A DNA stretch of 58,306 nucleotides from an uncultured Sutterella sp. Its GTDB lineage: Bacteria > Pseudomonadota > Gammaproteobacteria > Burkholderiales > Burkholderiaceae_F. The DNA lies in the NCBI GenBank assembly GCA_934255515.1, contig CAKQON010000005.1, positions 1 through 58,306 on the forward strand, given 5' to 3'. The position numbers and the translations under genes were made by a program. Below, one piece after another: positions 18,032-26,419 of the stretch; the stretch's first letter is position 1, and every line of letters begins with the position of its first letter. The notes beneath the pieces were generated by a model. It was not told the origin of the DNA, did no database searches, and was given only the letters and a program-made list of their open reading frames with translations.

Positions 18032-18382
18032 ATGTTCCGCTCTCTCTTTACTGCCGTTGCCGCCACGGCCATCCTGCTCGGCAGCGCCGCTTCCGTCCAG
18101 GCGGGTGAAAAGCTCGCCGAACAGCACATCAAAGCCGGCCTTCAGTGCCAGACCTGCCACGGTCAGGACATGAAGAATCCCGAGATGCCGACGATCGAAA
18201 CCTGCACGGGCTGCCATAACACCAAGCAGCTCGTCGCGAAGACGAAGAACGTCAAGCCCACCAATCCGCACGTCTCACCACACTACGGCGACACGCTCGA
18301 ATGCACGAACTGCCACCTGATGCATCAGGAAAGCGAAAACTACTGCAATCAGTGCCACGAATTCAACTTCAAGGTGAAGTAA
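18032..18382 (+). CDS. Periplasmic tetraheme cytochrome c (NrfH/FccA N-domain-like)
   Basis: A 116-residue protein with a Sec signal peptide (MFRSLFTAVAATAILLGSAA, cleavage after VQA) and four CxxCH heme sites: CQTCH, CTGCH, CTNCH and CNQCH, with extra His residues (HVSPHYG) for bis-His ligation. The size and spacing match the small tetraheme domain that is fused to the flavin domain in Shewanella flavocytochrome c3. Here it is a separate gene after the flavoprotein gene and would pass electrons from the quinol pool side to it. ATG at 18032; an upstream in-frame start at 17948 would put 28 charged residues before the signal peptide and is unlikely. Confidence 0.92.
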   Translation: MFRSLFTAVAATAILLGSAASVQAGEKLAEQHIKAGLQCQTCHGQDMKNPEMPTIETCTGCHNTKQLVAKTKNVKPTNPHVSPHYGDTLECTNCHLMHQESENYCNQCHEFNFKVK

Positions 18383-18437
18383 CCCGCGCAAAACCCAATC
18401 TCTTCTTCTCTCCTTTCTCTTGCTCCCGCCGGCGCGA

Positions 18438-18460
18438 ACCGCTTCGGCGGTTTTTTTTTC
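18438..18460 (+). terminator. Intrinsic terminator with UUCG loop after the cytochrome gene
   Basis: AACCGC TTCG GCGGTT followed by a run of at least seven T. It closes the flavoprotein-cytochrome unit. Confidence 0.92.
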
Positions 18461-18605
18461 GCATTCTTTCCATTAACCTGGAGCCGCGGAAAAGCACTCA
18501 GTCAGACTTCATTCAACCGTCAAAAGACGTCCCGAAACAAGGCCTGCTTCTGCCCGAGGCGTATAGTTGCGCTCTTTACCCTCAATATTCTGCCTGCCTT
18601 CCGTC

Positions 18606-19541
18606 ATGGCTCTTCCCACAGCTCCCGTCCGCCGTCCCATCGACCTACGCGCCTTTGTCATCTGCGTCCTCCTTTCCATGACCTGGGGCATGCAGCAGAC
18701 TGCCATCAAGGCAGCCGGCACGGACATCAGTCCGATGCTGCAGGTCGGACTGCGCTCCGCAGCGGCGGCGATTCTGCTCCTCATCGCCAACCGCTTCTTC
18801 CTTCATGAGAAATGGAACTGGAACGTCAGGTTCCGCGACGTAGCTCTGGTGGGGCTCGGCTTTGTGGGCGAATTCTTCTTCGTTGCCGAAGGCCTCCGCT
18901 TCACGACGGCGTCCCACATGTCGGTGCTCCTCTATACGGCGCCTTTCTTTGCGGCGGTAGGGCTCTCCATCCGCCTTCCCGAGGAGCGCCTTTCCCTCAT
19001 TCAGTGGGCGGGACTCTTTGTTGCCTTTGCGGGCATCGTGACGGCCTTCTTCGTGCCGGCATTCCTCGCGGGAACCTCAGCCGGGAGCGACCTCTGGATC
19101 CTCGGCGACTTTCTCGGCCTCCTCTCGGGCGTGTCCTGGGGCCTCACCACCGTCTTCCTGAGAGCGACGACGATGAACAACGCCGCCCCCACGCAGATGC
19201 TCTTCTCCCAGCTCATCTTCGCGGCTGCGACACTCACGCCCATTGCGCTTCTCACCGGCCAGTCGACCTTCATCGGGACGCCCGTCGCCTGGGCGAGCCT
19301 GCTCTTTCAGATCTTCATCGTCTCCTTTGCGTCCTACCTGGTCTGGTGCCAGATGCTCAAGGTCTATCTCGCGGCGCGCCTCGGCGTCCTCGTCTTCATG
19401 ACGCCCTTCTTCGGCGTTCTCTTTTCCGTTCTTCTTCTCGGCGAATCAATCGGGCCGGCATTCATCGCAGGGTCGCTCCTGATGCTCGCCGGCCTTCTCA
19501 TGGTGCAGGTGCGGCACCTGCCGCGCCTTGGGAAGCACTAA
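18606..19541 (+). CDS. DMT superfamily transporter (EamA type)
   Basis: A 311-residue inner-membrane protein with ten predicted helices arranged as two five-helix EamA repeats; SMTWGMQQTAIKAAG starts the first repeat and GVSWGLTTVFLRATT the second. These proteins usually export amino acids or other small metabolites; the substrate is unknown. ATG at 18606 chosen; a TTG at 18567 is unlikely. It ends two bases from the convergent dprA. Confidence 0.88.
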   Translation: MALPTAPVRRPIDLRAFVICVLLSMTWGMQQTAIKAAGTDISPMLQVGLRSAAAAILLLIANRFFLHEKWNWNVRFRDVALVGLGFVGEFFFVAEGLRFTTASHMSVLLYTAPFFAAVGLSIRLPEERLSLIQWAGLFVAFAGIVTAFFVPAFLAGTSAGSDLWILGDFLGLLSGVSWGLTTVFLRATTMNNAAPTQMLFSQLIFAAATLTPIALLTGQSTFIGTPVAWASLLFQIFIVSFASYLVWCQMLKVYLAARLGVLVFMTPFFGVLFSVLLLGESIGPAFIAGSLLMLAGLLMVQVRHLPRLGKH

Positions 19542-19543
19542 CC

Positions 19544-20380
19544 TCAAAGCCACCAGACCCGGCTCCAGGGCGAGAGGATTTCCTCCGCTTCCACCGCATC
19601 CCGTGCGACCGCAACAAGCGCCCGGCCGTCGCCGTCCCTGAGATCGCGGGCAAGGAGTTCCTTCGCCCAGGGTTCATTCGCGCACTCGTACCAGAGGATG
19701 ACTGGACGGCCGAGACCGAGCGCATAGTCGACCTCAATGAGGGTGCTCGAGCCCGAAGCCGCCGCCATGACGAGCGTTCCGGTGCCGAGCGCGGCAACGA
19801 TGCGATTCCTGCGCCTGAGGGACCTCATCCGCTCATTTGGGTCGAAGCGCCGGCCTTCGGCCTGCGGCACTTCGGAAAGCGCGAGCCCTGTCGAGACGAT
19901 TTCCTCATAGAGCTTTGCGTTCTCAGGGGGCCAGGGGAAGGAGAGCGGCGTGCCGAGCACAGCCGCAGTGCGGCCGCGCCGGGATTCATTCGTCCACGCG
20001 GCAAGCGCCCCTTCGTGGGCGGCGCGGTCGATCCCGGCAGCAAGCCCCGAAACAATGACGGCGCCTCGTGCAGCGAGATCAGACGCAATGAAGGAAGCGG
20101 CTTCGCACCGCTCAGCCGCTGCGTTTCTTGATCCCACGATCGAAACAAGAAGCTGCCGGTCGAGGAGCGTCAGGTCTCCCAGAGCACAGAGCACCTTCGG
20201 CGGATCCGCGAGGGCGTCGAGCGCCTGCGGATAGTCTTCCGACCCGCGCGTGAGAACGCGCGCCCCCTGAGGGAAGGTGAGCGAGAGCTCTTTTCTGAGC
20301 TCCGCGACGCCCAGACCCGATCCGGCTTCGCGCTCCAATGCATAAAGCGCCTGAAAATCCTCCCGGCTCAGTGACGGCAT
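19544..20380 (-). CDS. dprA: DprA-like DNA processing protein, short form
   Basis: A 278-residue Rossmann-fold protein of the DprA/Smf family, which loads RecA on incoming single-stranded DNA in natural transformation. Motifs are VSIVGSRNAA, VIVSGLAAGIDRAAHEGAL, RRRNRIVAALGTGTLVMAAASGSSTL and a GRPVILW segment. Full DprA proteins are about 360-380 residues with an N-terminal SAM-like domain and a C-terminal winged helix; here the Rossmann core is intact but the C-terminal domain is missing and the N-terminal one is short. The usual VPG after the GR motif is replaced by ILWYECANEPWAKELL. It could be a divergent paralogue rather than the transformation factor. Confidence 0.75.
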   Translation of the reverse strand: MPSLSREDFQALYALEREAGSGLGVAELRKELSLTFPQGARVLTRGSEDYPQALDALADPPKVLCALGDLTLLDRQLLVSIVGSRNAAAERCEAASFIASDLAARGAVIVSGLAAGIDRAAHEGALAAWTNESRRGRTAAVLGTPLSFPWPPENAKLYEEIVSTGLALSEVPQAEGRRFDPNERMRSLRRRNRIVAALGTGTLVMAAASGSSTLIEVDYALGLGRPVILWYECANEPWAKELLARDLRDGDGRALVAVARDAVEAEEILSPWSRVWWL

Positions 20381-20710
20381 GTTTCGATTCCTCCGAAAAA
20401 AGAACTAACGGTTCGGGCAGAAATGCCCACTGCGGATAAGCGGGTTTATACGCATTTTCAAGGAAGAGAAGTAATGCATTCCTCAAAAAAACTCATCGTT
20501 AAGGGATGGTTTCTCTTTTGCAGGCATCAAAGTCTCTTCAATTTCCGATTCAGTAATACCCATAAAGAGATAGCAACGTCGTCTCACTTCTCGTCATCCT
20601 TTTTTTTTCAGGTTAACATTCTGCCGAAGGTTGAGTCCTACGGGATTCATACTCCATTGGGCGCTGTGCTCATTTCAGGCGCAGTCCCGCACCTTAAAAG
20701 GAAAGAAAAG

Positions 20711-22129
20711 ATGAAGAAGATTCTGGTTGCCGCTGCCGTCATGGCCTGCTTCGGAACTGCCGGTGCCGCTGAAGACATCAATGTCGACATCGCGGTTATC
20801 GGCGCGGGCGGCGCCGGCCTTTCGGCTGCTGTCCAGGCCAACGAACTCGGCGCCAAGGTTGTCGTCATTGAAAAGATGGCGATGGTCGGCGGCAACACCG
20901 TCCGCGCCGCTGGCGGCCTGAACGCCACGGAAACGGCTCTGCAGAAGGCTAAGGGCACGAAGGACTCCGTCGAAATCATGTATTTCGACACGATGAAGGG
21001 CGGCCACTGGCTCAACGACCCGGCGCTCGTGCGCACGCTCGCCGAGAAGTCCGCCTCCTCCGTTGACTGGCTCCTCGCCCACGGCGGCGATTTTCGCGAC
21101 GTCGGCCTGATGGCCGGCGCCACCTTCCCGCGCACGCACCGTCCGACCGGCGGCGCGCTCGTCGGCCCGGAAGTTGTCCGCACCCTCTACACGGCTGCCA
21201 AGGCTGAGAAGATCGACATCCGCACCAACACCCAGGCCACCAAGATCCTCACGGACAAGACCGGCCGCGTGACAGGCATCCAGGTGAAGGATAAGAACGG
21301 CACCTACACGATTCACTCTAAGGCGGTCGTGAACGCTGCCGGCGGCTTCGGCGCCAACAACGAACTCGTTTCGAAGTATGTGCCGCGCCTCAAGGGCTTT
21401 GCCACGACGAACCATCCGGGCGCCACGGGCGATGGTCTCCTCCTTGCCGAGAAGATCGGCGCCAACCTGATCCAGATGGACCAGATTCAGACGCACCCGA
21501 CCGTTGTGCCTAAGGTTGGCGAAATGATCACCGAAGCCGTCCGCGGCAACGGCGCCATCCTCGTCAATAAGGAAGGCAAGCGCTTCTTCAACGAACTTCA
21601 GACGCGCGACGCGGTTTCCGCCGCCATCCTGAAGCAGAAGGACGGCATCGCCTACCTCTTCTTCGACTCCGACATGCAGAAGTCCCTCAAGGCGACGAAC
21701 GGCTACATCAAGCAGCCCTATTGCCTCACGGGCGCTACGCTCGACGAGATCGCCGGCAAGATGGGCGTTCCCGCTGCTGACCTCAAGGCCACGATGGACG
21801 CCTGGAAGGCCGGCAAGGCTGCCAACAAGGATGCCTTCGGCCGCGCCGACATGCCGCGCGACCTCGACAAGGGCCCCTTCTACGCGATCGCCGTTACCCC
21901 GGCTGTCCACCACACGATGGGCGGCATCAAGATTGACCCGCTCACCCAGGTCTACAACGTGAAGGGCCAGGTTATTCCGGGCTTCTTCGCTGCCGGTGAA
22001 GTCACGGGCGGCGTCCATGGCGGCAACCGCCTCGGCGGCAACGCTCAGGCCGACATCGTGACCTTCGGCCGCATCGCCGGCCAGCAGGCCTTCATCTTCG
22101 CCCGTCAGCTCGACGCTCAGAAGAAGTAA
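20711..22129 (+). CDS. Sec-exported fumarate reductase flavoprotein (flavocytochrome c type)
   Basis: A 472-residue periplasmic FAD enzyme. A Sec signal peptide (MKKILVAAAVMACFGTAGAA) is followed by the FAD motif IAVIGAGGAGLSAAV and EKMAMVGGNTVRAAGG. All fumarate reductase active-site landmarks are present: HRPTGG near 141, QTHPT near 260, the Arg proton donor in LQTRDAVSAA near 299, HHTMGG near 401 and NRLGGNAQADI near 438. There is no heme domain and no cytochrome gene next to it, so it must take electrons from a cytochrome made elsewhere. The ATG at 20711 has AAAAGGAAAG upstream; an earlier in-frame start at 20423 would bury the signal peptide. The 330 bp upstream (20381-20710) hold no gene. 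Confidence 0.92.
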   Translation: MKKILVAAAVMACFGTAGAAEDINVDIAVIGAGGAGLSAAVQANELGAKVVVIEKMAMVGGNTVRAAGGLNATETALQKAKGTKDSVEIMYFDTMKGGHWLNDPALVRTLAEKSASSVDWLLAHGGDFRDVGLMAGATFPRTHRPTGGALVGPEVVRTLYTAAKAEKIDIRTNTQATKILTDKTGRVTGIQVKDKNGTYTIHSKAVVNAAGGFGANNELVSKYVPRLKGFATTNHPGATGDGLLLAEKIGANLIQMDQIQTHPTVVPKVGEMITEAVRGNGAILVNKEGKRFFNELQTRDAVSAAILKQKDGIAYLFFDSDMQKSLKATNGYIKQPYCLTGATLDEIAGKMGVPAADLKATMDAWKAGKAANKDAFGRADMPRDLDKGPFYAIAVTPAVHHTMGGIKIDPLTQVYNVKGQVIPGFFAAGEVTGGVHGGNRLGGNAQADIVTFGRIAGQQAFIFARQLDAQKK

Positions 22130-22225
22130 TGACTGCCTGGCGGGAATTGCCTTCCCCCGCATGAAGAGGAGGCACGGCCTCTGAAAGCAGAGAAAGCAAA
22201 GCCCGCACGGTCGCTTGCGATCACA

Positions 22226-22263
22226 AAAGCCCGCGAGTTCATTTCGGAACCGCGGGCTTTTTA
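22226..22263 (+). terminator. Intrinsic terminator after the fumarate reductase gene
   Basis: AAGCCCGCG pairs with CGCGGGCTT, with an inner GTTC/GAAC stem around ATTTCG, followed by TTTATTT. It lies about 100 bases past the stop. Confidence 0.88.
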
Positions 22264-22358
22264 TTTCCGTCGATCGCAGAGCGACTGCGCTAGACTTCTC
22301 AGACATCCCGCGCGGAGACGACTGGCCGCGCATTGAGAAATTCAAAAGAAATCCCCCC

Positions 22359-23243
22359 ATGCTCGACATTGTGATCACCGGCGCAGAGCTGGAGCACGAT
22401 CTGCTCCTCGACCTCACGCATGAAGTGCACCCCGCACGCACGCTTTATCGTCCGTCCGAACCGTCGCTTCGTCTTGAAGATGTCCCCGACGATGCCGACC
22501 TCACGCACCTCGAGGCCGAAGCCGCCCGGCACAATGCCGACTTCTTCGTCCTCCCGGCAGGCCTCAGCATCAAGTCCTTCAAGGCCTTCTTCTTCGACAT
22601 GGACAGCACCCTGATCGAAAACGAATGCATCGACGACATGGCCTTTGCCGCAGGTTGCTTCGACGAAGTGTGCCAGATGACGAAAGAAGCCATGGAAGGG
22701 AAATGGCCCTTTGCGGAGAACCTTCAGCGCCGCGTGAAGCTCCTCGCGGGCGCGCCGTTGAGCGTTGTTGACCATTCAGTGGAATCTGCGCGCTTCTCCG
22801 TCGGCGCGGAAGTCCTCATGAAGTTTGCGCGCCGCAACGGCCTCGCGCTCTACGTTGTTTCCGGGGGCTTCACGCTCATCACCCGCCCCATCGCCAAAAA
22901 GCTCGGCATGACGGGGGCCGTAAGCAACGAGCTCGTCATTGAAAACGGGCTCCTCACCGGCGACGTTGTGGGCCCTGCCGGCGGCAGAATCCTTGACGCC
23001 AGGGGCAAGCGCCGCGCGGTTGAAGTGCTCTCGCAGCTCCACGGCGCATCCCTGCGTGAAGTCCTCTGCTGCGGCGACGGCGCAAACGACGTTGAAATGA
23101 TCCGTTCGGCCGGATTGGGCGTCGCCTTCCATGCGAAGCCCGTCGTGCAGCAGCTTGCGCGCTATCGCATCAATCATTCGGGGCTTGACGCCATCATGCT
23201 CTTCTTCCGCGAATCCTGGAGGGATGCGCTTCCCTTCGCTTAA
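22359..23243 (+). CDS. serB: Phosphoserine phosphatase
   Basis: A 294-residue HAD-superfamily enzyme that makes L-serine from phosphoserine. About 80 residues of N-terminal ACT-like domain are followed by motif I FFFDMDSTLIENECID (nucleophile and acid Asp near residues 91-93), motif II in VVSGGFTLITRPIAKKLG, and motif III/IV CCGDGANDVEMIRSAGLGVAFHAKP. ATG at 22359; a longer in-frame start at 22215 is not supported. Length is typical of proteobacterial SerB. Confidence 0.95.
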   Translation: MLDIVITGAELEHDLLLDLTHEVHPARTLYRPSEPSLRLEDVPDDADLTHLEAEAARHNADFFVLPAGLSIKSFKAFFFDMDSTLIENECIDDMAFAAGCFDEVCQMTKEAMEGKWPFAENLQRRVKLLAGAPLSVVDHSVESARFSVGAEVLMKFARRNGLALYVVSGGFTLITRPIAKKLGMTGAVSNELVIENGLLTGDVVGPAGGRILDARGKRRAVEVLSQLHGASLREVLCCGDGANDVEMIRSAGLGVAFHAKPVVQQLARYRINHSGLDAIMLFFRESWRDALPFA

Positions 23244-23284
23244 TTTGCCGGGGCATTCAAACGTTCCGTTCGGCGGATATGATT

Positions 23285-23319
23285 CGGGCGGGAGATCTAT
23301 TCACGAGGTCTTCCGCCCG
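23285..23319. terminator. Hairpin between convergent genes
   Basis: CGGGCGG (23285-23291) pairs with CCGCCCG (23313-23319), with partial pairing further in (GGAGA with TCTTCC). No T run follows on either strand, so termination is only a guess from its place between two gene ends. Confidence 0.35.
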
Positions 23320-23325
23320 TCTTCA

Positions 23326-25026
23326 TCAGAGCGTTACGCTCTTGATCAGCGTTTCGGCCTTGGCCCGCAGATCCTCGATTTCCTTCGAATAGCGCTTCAG
23401 CTTGCGGACGGCTTCCTCGGCGTCCTCAACGCCGCTCTCGCGATCAGGAAGCGGAATCAGAAGATTATCGAGATCTTCGGAGCGCACCTGCGGCACCGCC
23501 GTATTGCTCGACATGCGCTCATACCGTCCGCGGATCGGCGCGCACTGAAGGCAGCGCAGGATGTATGCAGGAGACTCTACCGGGCTGTCCGCACGCAGCC
23601 TCAGAATCACGAAGAGCTGGCCTGCCACCCAGCGCTCCTTCTTCGGAACGGCGTCGACGAGCGCAATTGAACCGATGCGTCCGCGCTGCGTAAAGATGAT
23701 GTCGCCCGGCATGATCGCCTGCTTCTCAAGGCGTCGCGCCTGCGTATGATCCGCCGGATCAATCCTGATGCGCTTTCGCGGACGGCGCAGAATTCCGCAC
23801 TCATTGATATCGTTCGGGATCGCTTCGTACACGACATCCTTCTCGTCCGCCGAGTCGCAGTCCGGTCCCACGGAATGGCAGCGGATGATATGGACGAACG
23901 TGGAAAGTGGACGCGAGCCCCGCTCCTCAAGGAGGCGGTCGATGACCTCGTCTCCCGGCGTTTCCACGCGGCTTGTCGTCGAGAGGATGCAGCGGTCGTT
24001 GAGAAGCGTGAGGTTCGTCGTTCTCACGACGTTGACGTCCTCAGCATCCATCCCCCGCATGGCGAGCGAAATGTTCCTGCGGAAATCGTCGGGCCAGGGG
24101 CGCCGCGTATAGCGAATCCTCGGCACCGAGATGAGATCCACCACGCCGCTTTCAAACCCCTGCTTCTCGCAGAGCAGAAGTCCGAGCGTTTCAACGCCGG
24201 CCTCCACGGCCGTTGCCGAAGGGAAGGAGAAAACGCGCGTGAGGCGTCCCGACCTCAAATACATGGTCTTCAGCTTCTCATCCTCGCCCTGCATTCGATA
24301 GAGCATGCCGCCCGAGACAACCGCAGCGACGCGCGAGGGATTTTTGATGAGCGCGTCGGCGTAGTTGAGTTCGTCGATCGTATATTTGCCGACCGGCGGG
24401 TGGTCCCCTTCGGTATTGGGTTCCGGGATCGTGACGACAGGCCCCTCGAGCGTCGAGAGATCAATGGCGCCGGGCTTGAGGACTGTTGCGCCGGCATCAA
24501 ACCCATAGGCCTTCAGCATGGTGAAGAGGAGCGCAAGGTGCTCGGAAATCGTCGCAAAGCGGACGGCACGGCCCGAAAGGAGACTCCGGGCGCCGGAGAG
24601 GAAGGCGCGCTCCTCACCCACGATCCAGTAGGGCGCCTGAGGCGTCTCTTCCAGAAGCCATTCGGCGATCTCGTCGACGAGTTCCGGGCGGAGCGAAAAT
24701 TTTTTGATGTAGCTTCGTTCATTAAGGCGCAGGAAGGCTTCCAGCGTTTTCGCCGGATTCTTCACGAGATCCCTTGGAAGCCGCCAGGAAATTTCCGCAT
24801 CGGGAACCGCAATCGACCAGACAAACTGCTTCAGTTCCGGGACGGCGCTGCAGGCGAGTCTGCTGAATTCCGTCGTCCCGCGGAAAGTAACTTCCGGAGC
24901 CTCGCCGTTCCTTGCCCGAACGTAGAGGATTGCCGTCACAACGAGCTGAACTTCGGGGTCAAGCCGCGTCTGCTTGGATAAAGTCTGCCAATAGATTTCT
25001 GCCGCACCAGCTTTTTTGATTACCAT
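23326..25026 (-). CDS. Pseudo-methylase fused to type I specificity domain
   Basis: A 566-residue protein that reads like a type I restriction-modification methylase (HsdM) joined to a single target-recognition half of HsdS. Residues about 120-330 follow the N6-adenine methylase layout: SLRPELVDEIAEWLLEE before motif I, and SRVAAVVSGGMLYRMQGEDE with VFSFPSATAVEAGVETLGLL after motif IV. But where DPxCGSG belongs there is WIVGEERAFLSG, and where NPPY/F belongs there is TIPEPNTEGD, so SAM binding and catalysis look lost. Residues about 430-566 resemble HsdS (MPGDIIFTQRGRIGSIAL, VRSEDLDNLLIPLPDRE) and end in a coiled coil. No hsdR or other RM gene is nearby. ATG at 25026 has AAGAG upstream. Function unknown; DNA binding is inferred. 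Confidence 0.65.
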   Translation of the reverse strand: MVIKKAGAAEIYWQTLSKQTRLDPEVQLVVTAILYVRARNGEAPEVTFRGTTEFSRLACSAVPELKQFVWSIAVPDAEISWRLPRDLVKNPAKTLEAFLRLNERSYIKKFSLRPELVDEIAEWLLEETPQAPYWIVGEERAFLSGARSLLSGRAVRFATISEHLALLFTMLKAYGFDAGATVLKPGAIDLSTLEGPVVTIPEPNTEGDHPPVGKYTIDELNYADALIKNPSRVAAVVSGGMLYRMQGEDEKLKTMYLRSGRLTRVFSFPSATAVEAGVETLGLLLCEKQGFESGVVDLISVPRIRYTRRPWPDDFRRNISLAMRGMDAEDVNVVRTTNLTLLNDRCILSTTSRVETPGDEVIDRLLEERGSRPLSTFVHIIRCHSVGPDCDSADEKDVVYEAIPNDINECGILRRPRKRIRIDPADHTQARRLEKQAIMPGDIIFTQRGRIGSIALVDAVPKKERWVAGQLFVILRLRADSPVESPAYILRCLQCAPIRGRYERMSSNTAVPQVRSEDLDNLLIPLPDRESGVEDAEEAVRKLKRYSKEIEDLRAKAETLIKSVTL

Positions 25027-25219
25027 GTTCCGCTCTTCGCTCTTTATGACCGGGAGAAACGCTTCCGGCGCCGGAGAGCACGATTTGCTCCTCTCCAGAC
25101 TGCCGGACGAACCATCACTAGGGTTAATTCTCCCTACCTTGAGTGATCGAAATAATACTAAATAGCTTCCTCTAACGATAGTACCGGAAAAAGAGTATCC
25201 GAAGACCTTCCCAGGCGCA

Positions 25220-25645
25220 TCAGCCGAGGCGAAGCCGCATCTGAATGTGGTCGATGCCGCATTCATCGAAGACGGCGCCTTCCGCCTTGAAGCCGTACTT
25301 CTCGTAAAACCCGCGGGCGTGGACCTGCGCATGAAGCGTCACCTCTTTAAGGCCGCTGCCGCGCGCGCAGTCAAGCGCAGCTTCGAGGAGCTTCGCGCCG
25401 ACGCCTCGTCCCCGGAAAGGCTTCAGAACGGCGAGGCGACCGATGCGGCCGTCAGGCGTCAATCGTGCCGTACCGACAACCATATGGCGCGAATCACGCG
25501 CAACAAAATGCGTGCTCACGGGATCGAGCGCGTCAATCTCCTCTTCCTTCGGCACCTTCTGCTCGGCCACGAAAACCATGAGCCGCACGGCCGAGACCGG
25601 GTGCTCAAGCGTCTTCCAGGAGCCTTTTTCGATTGAAATATCCAT
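25220..25645 (-). CDS. GNAT family N-acetyltransferase
   Basis: A 141-residue acetyl-CoA-dependent acetyltransferase. Motif A is clear (IGRLAVLKPFRGRGVGAKLLEAAL, containing the R-G-R-G-V-G pyrophosphate loop), and GFYEKYGF is the usual motif B end. The N-terminal VRLMVFVAEQKVPKEEEIDALD segment is the type seen in ElaA/YitI-like members. Substrate unknown. The 190 bp between this gene and the pseudo-methylase start hold no gene. Confidence 0.87.
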   Translation of the reverse strand: MDISIEKGSWKTLEHPVSAVRLMVFVAEQKVPKEEEIDALDPVSTHFVARDSRHMVVGTARLTPDGRIGRLAVLKPFRGRGVGAKLLEAALDCARGSGLKEVTLHAQVHARGFYEKYGFKAEGAVFDECGIDHIQMRLRLG

Positions 25646-25731
25646 GGACTGCTCTCAAATTTGAAAAAACGGACGGGCGGGCGCGATTGAAGTGAAGCCG
25701 GTCCGTCCGGCGAAAGAAAAAAAATCTCTGA

Positions 25732-26292
25732 TCAGAGCGTCTTCAGCAGATTCGCAAGCCTTTCCGCATGATCCTTCGCTCTTGCCTCAACCTTAGCGAG
25801 ATCCTCATCCGTGCTCACGCCCAGAATGAAGAGCATTCCAGCAGAATAGACCGACTCGGCATTCTTCATCGAGCAGTAGGCTGCCGTCGAGAAAAGCGGC
25901 GCGAGAAGATCCTTCACGGTATAGCCGAGCGCGGCATCGTGCCGATAGGCATCGTCCGGAGCGTCCTGCGTAAGCGAGAAGACGGCAGTCTTTCCCTTGA
26001 GTGCGGTGCCGCCCGTGCCATAGGCAAAACCGTGCGTGAGAACCTCATCGAACCATTCCTTAAGAAGCGCCGGAACGGAGAACCATTAGACGGGATAGTC
26101 GAACACAACGATGTCCGCTTCTCTCAGAAGTTTCTGCTCCTCGGGAACATTGAAGCCTTTTTCGCCTCTGGCCCCGGCAAGTGCATGCACTTTGACGGAA
26201 GGAAGGAGCCTCACGAGCTCATCAAGAATCGCACGGTTGGCGAAAGCCCCCTTGAAGTTGGGGTGACCGTTGATGACGAGAATATTTTTCAT
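25732..26292 (-). pseudogene. NAD(P)H:quinone oxidoreductase (flavodoxin-fold), one in-frame stop
   Basis: The frame starting at ATG 26292 reads MKNILVINGHPNFKGAFANR to FDYPV, then TAA (26086-26088), then continues in the same frame WFSVPALLKEWFDEVLTHGF and YGTGGTALKGK to a second stop at 25732. Together it is a full-length (about 186 residues) KefF/MdaB-like FMN quinone reductase; the family has a Gln or Tyr where the TAA stands (YPxQW), so one base change from CAA is the simplest explanation. Nothing else in the frame is damaged. It may be a recent pseudogene, a sequencing error, or a readthrough case. Without readthrough only 68 residues would be made. Confidence 0.85.
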
Positions 26293-26419
26293 AGGAAAAC
26301 CACTCAATTTCTGTTTTCCCCAAAAAGAATTCCCGGCGGGTTGAAGTGCCGGGAATATCTTTCAGGGAAAGCTTTCGGGAGGCGGAACTTTTATCCAAAA
26401 GTTCCGCCCAGAATCCAGC

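Noticed and set aside
20675..22441. 588-residue open frame antisense to the fumarate reductase gene
   Set aside because: It mirrors the codon pattern of the real gene on the other strand (GC-rich third positions keep antisense frames open) and has no recognisable motif.
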